From positions 1-43,521 of the forward strand of contig CAYXDO010000089.1 of assembly GCA_964463485.1 (NCBI GenBank): DNA of 43,521 bases, in the 5' to 3' direction. This document shows, in pieces, positions 31,590 through 39,200 of the stretch. Below the pieces are notes generated by a model. That model searched no databases, had not been told where the DNA came from, and saw only the letters and a program-made list of their open reading frames with translations. The translations under genes and the position numbers were made by a program. How positions within the stretch are numbered: the stretch's first letter is position 1; every line of letters starts with the position of its first letter. Origin of the DNA: CAYXDO01 sp964463485. Its GTDB lineage: Bacteria; Myxococcota; Kuafuiibacteriia; Kuafuiibacteriales; Kuafuiibacteriaceae.

Positions 31590-33509
31590 TTGCGTGAGCC
31601 ACCGATTCAACTCGGCATTCTCGGAGATCTTCGGGTCCCTTTGGCCCTCGGGGTGTTGCGCCTTTGTACGACGGATCGCCCGAGCGAAGCGGACGCGATC
31701 CGCGTGCTGCACCGTGGGCTGGACCGAGGCATTCGAGTGCTCGACACGGCGAGCAGCTATGGGCTCGACGAGAGTGACTTCCATTATGGGGAGCGGCTGA
31801 TTCGGCGTGCGCTCGAGACTTGGCCCGGTCCGGAGCGAGGCGAGGTCCGCGTGATCACGAAAGCGGGTATGGCTCGCCCGAAGGGTCGATGGGTTCCAAG
31901 CGGACGACCCGAGAGTTTGCGGCGGGCGGTCGACGGCAGCTTGCTGGCGCTCGGCGTGGAGCAGCTTTTTCTCCTCCTATTGCACGTGAAGGACCACCGA
32001 GCTCCGTTCGCCGAGTCCCTCGAGGCGCTCGCGGAGCTCCAGAGAGTGGGCAAGATCAGGCACCTCGGCCTGTGCAACGTCGGTGTCCCGGAGGTCCGGC
32101 AGGCGCAGCGCCACTTCGAAGTGCGAGCGGTCCAAGCGGAGCTGAGTGTCATGGACCGCAAGGCGTCGACCACAGGGGTCCTGGCCCTGGCAAAGCAGCT
32201 CGGCATTCCGTTTCTCGCCCACAGCCCGCTCGGAGGCCACGCCGACGTCGCGAAGCTACTCAAGAACCGAGCGATGAAGCCGCTCGCACAGAAGTACGGC
32301 GTGACGCCGCACCAGGCGGCCCTCGCGACGCTGCTCGACCTCGACGGGCCGCTGATCCCGCTCTTTGGCGCGACTCGAATCGAGTCCATCGATTCCTCGA
32401 TACAAGCGCTGTCGTTGCAGCTCGACGACGAGGACCGAGCGCTCCGCGCGAAGATCAGCTTCGAACCCACCGCCGAAGCGCTCGAGCTGATTCGGCCTCA
32501 TGAGGTACCCTCGGACCTCCGGCCGCTCCACCCTGGCGAAGTTCCTGGCACCGACCCAGAGGTCGTGGTGGTGATGGGGATCCAGGGCGCCGGCAAGTCC
32601 ACCCGCGTAAAGGCTTACGAGGACGCTGGGTACGCGCGACTCAACCGAGATCTCATAGGCGGAAAGTTGGAGGACTTGATTCCGGAGCTCGATCGACTCC
32701 TCAGCGAAGGCCAGCGGAGAATCGTGCTGGACAATACTTATCCCTCATGGGTGTCGCGATGGAGAGTCATTCGAGCCGCCCATGGACACCGAGTCCCGGT
32801 GCGCTGTGTCCATCTCGCGACACCGATCGACGACGCGTTGGTCAACGTGGTGTCACGTATGCTCGATCGCTACGACCGATTGCTCGGCCCCGAAGAGCTC
32901 GCCGAGCTCGCCCGCGCGGACCCGAACCTGCCGCCTCCAGCCGCCATGGACAATTACGCGGCCAGCTTCGAGGAGCCCGACGAGTCCGAAGGGTTCTCTG
33001 CGATCGAGACAGTCGCCTTCGAGCGGCGCGTGCCCATCGACTATTTCGAGAAGGGCCTGATGCTCGACGTGGACGGGACGGTGCGAGCAACACTCAGCGG
33101 CGCACTTTACCCTGCGGAACCCAATGATCAGAAAATTCTTCCGAACCGTCGCGAGACGCTCGATCGCTGGGTGAGTCGTGGGTACAAACTCTTCTTGCTA
33201 TCCAATCAGAGCGGCATCGCCTCGGGGCAGGTCACCGACGAGGCGGTCAAGGCCTGTTTCGACAGGACCGTAGAGCTCCTCGGAGTGCCCGTCGCGGCGG
33301 TCAGGTACTGTCCTCACTCCGCGTTTCCGGTGAGTTGTTTCTGCCGAAAGCCGATGCCGGGTCTCGGGGTCGAGCTCATCCGCAAGTTCCGTCTCGCGCG
33401 CGAGCACCTCGTGATGGTCGGAGACATGGACAGCGACGCCCGGTTTGCCGCGATGATTGGCGCCGCCTACTACGATGCGAAGGACTTTTTCGGCTCGGGC
33501 GTAGAGTGA
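31590..33509 (+). CDS. Aldo-keto reductase / polynucleotide-kinase-like / HAD phosphatase fusion
   Basis: A 639-aa protein (TTG 31590 assumed; the frame is open upstream to 31329 but passes through the hairpin element). Residues 1-305 are an aldo-keto reductase with the full tetrad D52, Y57 (LDTASSYG), K91 (VITKAG) and H132 (LLHVKD). Residues about 322-470 are a PNKP-like P-loop kinase: GIQGAGKST (330-338), LNRDLIGG, VLDNTYPS (379-386) and WRVIRAAHGHRVPVRCVHL. Residues about 488-639 are a HAD-IIIA phosphatase: MLDVDGTVR (D493, D495), LSNQSG, CPH/CFC zinc loop (574-585) with K587, and GDMDSD (611-616). The zinc loop is of GmhB/HisB-N type. All three active sites look intact. Kinase-phosphatase order matches T4 Pnkp. 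The reason for the reductase is unknown. Confidence 0.85.
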   Translation: MREPPIQLGILGDLRVPLALGVLRLCTTDRPSEADAIRVLHRGLDRGIRVLDTASSYGLDESDFHYGERLIRRALETWPGPERGEVRVITKAGMARPKGRWVPSGRPESLRRAVDGSLLALGVEQLFLLLLHVKDHRAPFAESLEALAELQRVGKIRHLGLCNVGVPEVRQAQRHFEVRAVQAELSVMDRKASTTGVLALAKQLGIPFLAHSPLGGHADVAKLLKNRAMKPLAQKYGVTPHQAALATLLDLDGPLIPLFGATRIESIDSSIQALSLQLDDEDRALRAKISFEPTAEALELIRPHEVPSDLRPLHPGEVPGTDPEVVVVMGIQGAGKSTRVKAYEDAGYARLNRDLIGGKLEDLIPELDRLLSEGQRRIVLDNTYPSWVSRWRVIRAAHGHRVPVRCVHLATPIDDALVNVVSRMLDRYDRLLGPEELAELARADPNLPPPAAMDNYAASFEEPDESEGFSAIETVAFERRVPIDYFEKGLMLDVDGTVRATLSGALYPAEPNDQKILPNRRETLDRWVSRGYKLFLLSNQSGIASGQVTDEAVKACFDRTVELLGVPVAAVRYCPHSAFPVSCFCRKPMPGLGVELIRKFRLAREHLVMVGDMDSDARFAAMIGAAYYDAKDFFGSGVE

Positions 33510-33783
33510 ATCCGGGTCGGGCCGTCGAAGTGGGCTAGCCTGCCCTTGGCCCCGGCCCGCCGGAGCAGATTTCGCGGTCGAGCGAGTGTCTGGGCACGCA
33601 GGTGGTGCACGGTTCGCGCAACCGCACGCACTTGATGCATTTCGCAAATTACCGATCGAGCCGAGCGTCGGCGGTACGGACCATGCAACGGCGGATCCCC
33701 GTGCTCATTCGCCTGCTCATGAGTTGGATTGCTCTTGCCCTCGAGGGCGGGCCGGGCATTTTGGCACGCTCTCGTCGCTGAAC
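33510..33783. other. Leader region of the cytochrome/CISM operon
   Basis: This 274-bp gap should contain the promoter of the operon beginning at 33784. I see no convincing -35/-10 pair. A 32-codon frame (33683-33781) encodes a short hydrophobic peptide and ends 2 nt before the cytochrome GTG; it could be a leader peptide but has no clear ribosome site. Confidence 0.45.
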
Positions 33784-35538
33784 GTGCGGACGTCCACCGG
33801 CTTCAAGACGGTCGCCGCGGCGATCACGGCGATCGCGGGGATGACTTTCGCGCTAGGCGTGGTGGTGACTGCGCCCGGCTACGAGCAGAAGGCGCCACGA
33901 GCCGATGCAGGCGTAGCGCGACGCCCGAGGTTGTCGGCGAATGAGGACGTCCGGCACGCAGCGCTTCATTTTGCCCACCTCGAAGCGCAGCCGGAGAAGG
34001 TCGAGTGCGGACGATGCCACGAGCAGGATCGAAAGAACTTCACCGCTCCGCGCCCCGAGAAGTGTCTGGAGTGCCACGAAAAACACGAGCCGGGTGTGCA
34101 CAGAAAGGACGAGAAGGCTCGGGACTGCCTGGCCTGCCATGACTTTGCGCTCGTGGGCGATGCCAAGGAGAAAGCTCGTGACTGCGTCGCATGCCATGCC
34201 GAGCCTCAGAACGACCGGCGAGCGATCGTCGTGCATGCCAAGGAGTCGTGCGTTCGGTGCCATGCGCCCCACGATCGGAGTGAGTCACGCCCGCCTTGCG
34301 TGGAGTGCCACGAGAAGCTCGGGTCGGGCCATCGGGGCGGCAAGGATGGGAACGAAGTGTGTATGAGCTGTCATGCGCCGCATGAGTTTGCGAAGGCGGC
34401 CAAGGGGAGCTGCGAAGTCTGCCACGCCAAGGAGGAGCCTTTGGTCGTGGCGGCTGCGGCGCTGCGACGGGACGGTCACGACGCATGCGTCAAGTGCCAC
34501 GAGAATCACGATCGCACGAAGGGTTCGGTGACGCGGTGTTCGAAGTGTCACGCCAACAAGCCGGTCCTAGCCGACACCGTGCTCGAGCATCAGGCGTGCA
34601 CGAGCTGCCACGAGCCGCACGACCCGCTTGGGGCGCCTGGGTCGCGCTGCCCAAAGTGTCACGAGAAGATCGCCGCAGCGCACCCGAAGAACGACGACGG
34701 TCAGGCGTGCACGGGGTGTCACCGACCGCACGACCCGCTCGCGGAGCCGGGTCGAATTGCGCTCGCCTGCACGGCGGGCTGCCATGAGGATCGACGAGAC
34801 AGCGGGGCGAGCCACGGGACCGCGGCTTGTTCTGACTGCCACGCGCCCCATGAGTTCAAACTCACGGCCACCGGGCCCGAATTCTGCAAGAAGTGCCACG
34901 CCTCGCCGAAGGGGAACGCCAAGGCGATCGCGACTTCCTCGGGCCACTCAGTCTGCGCGAAATGCCATACGAGCGCAGCCCATGACCCCGCGGCAGCGCG
35001 TCCCGCCTGCTCGAGCTGTCATGAAGACAAGGTGAAGAAGATCAACGACGGGCACGCCAACTGCGGCCGTTGCCACGAGACTCACTCGGGCAAGCGGCTC
35101 GCCGAGGCGGCGACTTGCTCCGCCTGCCACAAAGACGAGGCCGGGACCGCACCGGCCGGCCACTCCGACTGTCAAAAATGTCACAGTCCGCACGAGAAGG
35201 GTCGGAAGCCGGAAGCAGAGACGTGCACGGGATCTTGCCACGCCGACAAGAAGCAAGCGCGACACGCCTCCATCGAAGGCGGCTGCGAGAGCTGTCATAG
35301 GCCTCACGGCCCCAAAGGCAAGGCGACCGTGCCGGACTGCACGAGCTGTCACTCACCGAACAAGCTCCAACTGATGCACATGGTGTCCGACCATCAGAAG
35401 TGTCGGAGCTGCCATGGACCGCACGCAGCCCAGAAGCTGGACCGAGACACTTGCCTCGCCTGTCACAAGGACCAAGTCATGCATGAACCCAACGCTCAGG
35501 TGTGCGTTGCCTGCCATCCCTTCAGGACTGGGTCATGA
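33784..35538 (+). CDS. 27-haem c-type cytochrome
   Basis: A 584-aa multihaem cytochrome. GTG 33784 gives an N-terminal export/anchor helix (FKTVAAAITAIAGMTFALGVVV); the frame is open further upstream without a signal. I count 27 haem-binding motifs: 25 CxxCH and two CxxxCH (CTAGCH, CTGSCH). Spacing is about 20 residues per haem and many motifs are followed by xPH (CHAPH, CHEPH, CHRPH), giving second His ligands as in cytochrome c3/c7 and NrfB-like wires. It would form a periplasmic electron wire. Its stop overlaps the next cytochrome gene (ATGA). As first gene of a Qrc/alternative-complex-III-like operon it likely exchanges electrons with the Fe-S/NrfD complex and with periplasmic or extracellular partners. 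Confidence 0.93.
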   Translation: MRTSTGFKTVAAAITAIAGMTFALGVVVTAPGYEQKAPRADAGVARRPRLSANEDVRHAALHFAHLEAQPEKVECGRCHEQDRKNFTAPRPEKCLECHEKHEPGVHRKDEKARDCLACHDFALVGDAKEKARDCVACHAEPQNDRRAIVVHAKESCVRCHAPHDRSESRPPCVECHEKLGSGHRGGKDGNEVCMSCHAPHEFAKAAKGSCEVCHAKEEPLVVAAAALRRDGHDACVKCHENHDRTKGSVTRCSKCHANKPVLADTVLEHQACTSCHEPHDPLGAPGSRCPKCHEKIAAAHPKNDDGQACTGCHRPHDPLAEPGRIALACTAGCHEDRRDSGASHGTAACSDCHAPHEFKLTATGPEFCKKCHASPKGNAKAIATSSGHSVCAKCHTSAAHDPAAARPACSSCHEDKVKKINDGHANCGRCHETHSGKRLAEAATCSACHKDEAGTAPAGHSDCQKCHSPHEKGRKPEAETCTGSCHADKKQARHASIEGGCESCHRPHGPKGKATVPDCTSCHSPNKLQLMHMVSDHQKCRSCHGPHAAQKLDRDTCLACHKDQVMHEPNAQVCVACHPFRTGS

Positions 35539-36065
35539 GTCGTCGAGTTCACATCCAGCGCCTGGCCCCGTCGTGGGCGCTCGCGCTCGTCCTCGGCTGT
35601 CTTGAGCTCCCGGCGCCGTCACAACCGATCGCCTTCAGCCACAAGCTCCACCTCACGATCGAGCTCAACGGGCAACTCCTTCGCTGTCTCGATTGCCACG
35701 TGGGGGCGGAGCAGAAGGAGCATGCGAGCTTCCCGCCGCTCAAGGAGTGCCTTCGGTGCCACATGCGGCCGCAGATGGGTGACCGCGCGGAGCCCACCAA
35801 CGAGGAGCAGCTCGTGCGAACGCTCGCGGCCAGAGAAGGTGAGTTTAGGTGGGTTCAGGTCACTCGGAACCCAGGTCACGTAACCGCCCCTCACCGTGCC
35901 CACGTAGGCCTAGCCAAAATGGAGTGCCAGACCTGTCACGGAGACGTGTCCGAGTGGTCGGAGCCTCCGCGAGTACCCAACGCCGACCTTCTCAGCATGT
36001 CGAAATGCCTGGAGTGTCACCGCGAGCGCGCAGCTCCTACCGAGTGCGCGGCGTGTCACCGGTAG
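35535..36065 (+). CDS. Five-haem lipoprotein cytochrome c
   Basis: A 176-aa lipoprotein cytochrome: signal SWALALVLGC (lipobox LVLGC), then FSHKLH and five CxxCH motifs (CLDCH, CLRCH, CQTCH, CLECH, CAACH), with extra His that could be distal ligands. It resembles cytochrome c7/class III modules and the multihaem partner subunits QrcA or ActA, which dock to the molybdopterin-like subunit. ATG 35535 overlaps the 27-haem gene stop. The next gene starts 11 bp downstream. It probably bridges the membrane complex and the large cytochrome. Confidence 0.9.
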   Translation: MSRRVHIQRLAPSWALALVLGCLELPAPSQPIAFSHKLHLTIELNGQLLRCLDCHVGAEQKEHASFPPLKECLRCHMRPQMGDRAEPTNEEQLVRTLAAREGEFRWVQVTRNPGHVTAPHRAHVGLAKMECQTCHGDVSEWSEPPRVPNADLLSMSKCLECHRERAAPTECAACHR

Positions 36066-36076
36066 CCGGAGTGAAG

Positions 36077-38320
36077 ATGAGCGACTCGACGATCCCCAAG
36101 CTGACCCGGCGCACGACGCTCGGAGCCCTCGCGACCGGGACCCTTCTCGAGGGCTGCAACCACTGGAAGGACCCCGCGCACGACCCCACTGGCCACGCGC
36201 TGGTCAAGCCCCACGTGCCAGGCGCGGAGACTTTCTTCACTCACGAGGAGCGATGGGTGAATACTTCGTGCGATCAGTGTCCTTCGGGGTGCGGAGTTCG
36301 AGTTCGAGTGGTGGAGGGGCGCGCCGTTCGAATCGAAGGCAACCCATCGAATCCGTTGAATCGCGGCGGGATCGGGGCACGCGGGCTCGCGGGGCTCCAG
36401 ACGCTCTACGACCCCGACCGAATTCGGACACCACTCAGACGAGTAGAAGGGAAGCTCGTTCCGGTGAGTTGGGACGACGCGCTCGACGAGCTCGCGAAGT
36501 CGCTGAGATCCGTTCGCGGATCGAGCCCCGAGCGCCTGCTGGTGCTGTCGGGTCGCGAGCGCGGGTTCACGCACGAGCTCCTCCAGAGATTCTGTCGGGC
36601 GTTCGGAACGCCCAACTTCGTAGACGGGCGCTCCAGCCACTCCGCGGCGACGATTCAGGCGATGAGTACGTGTCTCGGCGTGCCCGAGGCTCCGGCGATC
36701 GCGTGGGAGGGGGCGGACTTCATCCTGAGTCTCGAGGCGGCCCTCGTCGAAGACTCCTGCCGATCCGTATACATGGCACGCGCCGCGGCCACCATGCGGC
36801 GGGATCGGGCCCGGAGGGTGCACCTGGTACACGCGGGGCCCCTGTTCGATCTGGCCGCCTACAATGCGGACCAGTGGCTCCGAATTCGCCCTGGAACGAG
36901 CGGCGCTTTGGCGCTGGGGATCTGTCATCAACTCATTGCGGCGGGAACGTACGACCAAGAGCTCGTGGCGCGTGGGCGGGACTTCGACGACTTCAGGGCG
37001 TTTTCCGGCAAATTCAGTCCGGAGTATGTCGAGGAAGTCACCGGCGTGGCACCCAACCAACTCATCGACCTATCACGGGCCATCTGGGCGCGTCGGCCAT
37101 CGCTCGTGGTCACCGACGAGAGGAGCCTCTCGTTCTCGAACGGGCTCGACACGGCATGTGCGGTGTTGGCGTTGAACTTACTCCTGGGTTCGATACAGCG
37201 TTCCGGTTGCGGAATTCGGAGCGCAGCGAAGCCTCCGCTCTTCGATTGGTTCGAGGTTCCGGCGGACGAAATCGCCGAGCGAGGGGCCATTCGGCCGAGC
37301 CTGGACGGCGCGGGTACGGAGTTTCCGACCGCGGCCTCGGTGATCGATGCGTTGCCCGAGGCGATGGCGAAGCGCGTACCCGCAGTGGCGCTCCTGTATC
37401 ACTCCAATCCCACGTACGCGCGGCCTCAACCCATGCGTTGGCGCGAGGCGCTCTCGAAGGTGCCGCTCGTCGTCTCCTTCTCCCCGTTCGTGGATGAGAC
37501 CGTGGCCGACGTGGCTCACCTCGTGTTACCCGACCATACTTATCTCGAGCGCACCGAGGAAGCCATTCCCGCTCCAGGGAGTGCGCGAGGGGTCGTGGGA
37601 CTCCGGCGGGCTGTCGTCAGCGCGCTCTTCGACACGCGACCGACCGGAGAAGTCATCATCGACCTTGCGCAGCGGGTTGGAGGGTCGGTTCGCCACAGCT
37701 TTCCGTGGAAGTCACATCGGGAGGCAGTCGAAGCACGGCTGCTCGGACTGCAGGCCGCGTCGCGCGGCTCCATCGTGGAGAGTACTCCGGCCGCGTTCTT
37801 CCGGGAGATGATCGAGGAAGGATTCTGGACCGAGCTGGACGACGAGCCGCTCAAGTCGGTCAACTTCCGCTTTCAGTCCGCGTGGGAGCTCCCGAAGTTC
37901 GCGGGGGAGCCCACTCTGTATCCGCTCGAGCTGTTGGCCTACCGGCCGCTCGGGTACGCGGAAGGCAGCGGCGCCAACCAACCGTGGCTGCGCACGCTTC
38001 GACCCCGACCTGGCACGAAGAATTGGAGCCTCGGCGTGTCCATTCATCCTGAAGATGTCCCCTTTCTGGCCCGTGACGGAGACTTGGTGCGGGTGGAGAG
38101 TGCCTTCGGCGTGATTGAGCTTCCGCTCGCGCTCGACCGGTGGATTCGAAGAGGTTGCGTCGCGATTCCCATGGGAGGCGGCCACCGCGCCTTTGGACGC
38201 TGGGCCGAAGGCTTCTCCGCCAACGTCATGGACCTGTTGGCCCCCACACCCGCGCCGGACACCGGCAGCTCGCTGCTCGCGGCCACTCGCGTGCGCATCA
38301 AACCCATCGAGGTGACCTGA
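36077..38320 (+). CDS. Molybdopterin-oxidoreductase-like subunit (QrcB/ActB-like)
   Basis: A 747-aa Tat substrate: LTRRTTLGALATGTLLEGC has the twin Arg (11-12) and a possible lipidated Cys27. The Fe-S motif is C65-x2-C68-x3-C72 (SCDQCPSGC), but the usual fourth Cys in the RGxLCxRG segment is Gly100 (NRGGIGARG). At the usual Mo-ligand region (FVDGRSSHSAATIQ) no Cys is present. The rest (VSWDDALDELAKSLR, VSFSPFVDETVADVAHLVLP, and C-terminal EDVPFLARDGDLVRVESAFG) follows the DMSO-reductase/PsrA fold. As in QrcB and ActB it may have lost Mo catalysis and act structurally or in electron transfer. ATG 36077 is 11 bp after the cytochrome stop. Confidence 0.88.
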   Translation: MSDSTIPKLTRRTTLGALATGTLLEGCNHWKDPAHDPTGHALVKPHVPGAETFFTHEERWVNTSCDQCPSGCGVRVRVVEGRAVRIEGNPSNPLNRGGIGARGLAGLQTLYDPDRIRTPLRRVEGKLVPVSWDDALDELAKSLRSVRGSSPERLLVLSGRERGFTHELLQRFCRAFGTPNFVDGRSSHSAATIQAMSTCLGVPEAPAIAWEGADFILSLEAALVEDSCRSVYMARAAATMRRDRARRVHLVHAGPLFDLAAYNADQWLRIRPGTSGALALGICHQLIAAGTYDQELVARGRDFDDFRAFSGKFSPEYVEEVTGVAPNQLIDLSRAIWARRPSLVVTDERSLSFSNGLDTACAVLALNLLLGSIQRSGCGIRSAAKPPLFDWFEVPADEIAERGAIRPSLDGAGTEFPTAASVIDALPEAMAKRVPAVALLYHSNPTYARPQPMRWREALSKVPLVVSFSPFVDETVADVAHLVLPDHTYLERTEEAIPAPGSARGVVGLRRAVVSALFDTRPTGEVIIDLAQRVGGSVRHSFPWKSHREAVEARLLGLQAASRGSIVESTPAAFFREMIEEGFWTELDDEPLKSVNFRFQSAWELPKFAGEPTLYPLELLAYRPLGYAEGSGANQPWLRTLRPRPGTKNWSLGVSIHPEDVPFLARDGDLVRVESAFGVIELPLALDRWIRRGCVAIPMGGGHRAFGRWAEGFSANVMDLLAPTPAPDTGSSLLAATRVRIKPIEVT

Positions 38321-38321
38321 G

Positions 38322-39200
38322 ATGAGTGTCATCGACTGGATCCTGAGCGCTGTCTCGAGCCCGCCGATGGGTGACGACGAGGAAGCGATGAGACAGAGTC
38401 GGCGTGGGTTCCTCGCCGCGGGCGTGGTCGCTACCGTTTCGAGCGCGACCGCAGAGGCTTCACCGCACGACTCCAAGAAGTCCGAGGCACCCGAAGCGCA
38501 TGGAAGGTATCGACCGCGGCGCTGGGGCATGGCGATCGACCTCGACCGCTGCTCCGCCTGCGGTGCCTGCGCGGTCGCCTGCAGGCAAGAAAACAACGTC
38601 CCTTCCTACGGAGCCGACGCAACCTACCAGGGGGCGGCACCGGAGTGGATGAGTCTGATCTGGCAGGAACGCGATGGAGCGATGCCGGAGCTCCTTCCGA
38701 TGCCTTGCATGCATTGCGCGGACCCGCCATGTGTGAAGGTCTGCCCAGTGGGTGCAACTTACAAGGACCCCGACGGAATCACGATGCAGATCTGGGATCG
38801 GTGCATCGGTTGTCGATACTGCATGGTTGCGTGCCCATACTCTCGGCGCTCGTTCAATTGGGCCCACCCCGAGTGGGACGAGACGGAGGTCCAGCTACTC
38901 AACCCCGACGTGGCGACGCGACCGGGGGGGGTCGTCGAGAAGTGCACGTTCTGCAATCATAGAATCAAGCGGCTTCGGCAGGAGCGTGCGCTCGAGGGTC
39001 GCGAGATCGACGACGACGACGCCCATCGACTCACGGCTTGCGCTGCGGCTTGCCCGGCGCTCGCCATCACGTTTGGCGATCTCTCCGATCCGGGGAGTCG
39101 GGTGGCCAAGCTCGCGGGGAGCAGCCGAGCGATCCGCTTGCTCGAGACCCTCGGGACCCAGCCGAGCGTCTACTACCTCAAGAGGGACCGGCAAACATGA
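38322..39200 (+). CDS. Four-cluster ferredoxin subunit (QrcC/PsrB-like)
   Basis: A 292-aa protein with a Tat signal (RQSRRGFLAAGVVATVSSAT), so it lies on the periplasmic side, as do Qrc and Act subunits. Cys groups for four [4Fe-4S] clusters are visible: CSACGACAVAC, CMHCADPPCVKVC, CIGCRYCMVACP and CTFCNHR with CAAACP. The order and spacing match the NrfC/PsrB/DmsB family. It relays electrons between the molybdopterin-like or cytochrome subunits and the NrfD quinone site. ATG 38322 is 1 bp after the upstream stop; the stop overlaps the NrfD gene (ATGA). Confidence 0.93.
   Translation: MSVIDWILSAVSSPPMGDDEEAMRQSRRGFLAAGVVATVSSATAEASPHDSKKSEAPEAHGRYRPRRWGMAIDLDRCSACGACAVACRQENNVPSYGADATYQGAAPEWMSLIWQERDGAMPELLPMPCMHCADPPCVKVCPVGATYKDPDGITMQIWDRCIGCRYCMVACPYSRRSFNWAHPEWDETEVQLLNPDVATRPGGVVEKCTFCNHRIKRLRQERALEGREIDDDDAHRLTACAAACPALAITFGDLSDPGSRVAKLAGSSRAIRLLETLGTQPSVYYLKRDRQT

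Noticed and set aside
33683..33781. 32-codon hydrophobic peptide just before the 27-haem cytochrome
   Set aside because: No Shine-Dalgarno and no conservation can be judged from one sequence; mentioned only as a possible leader peptide.
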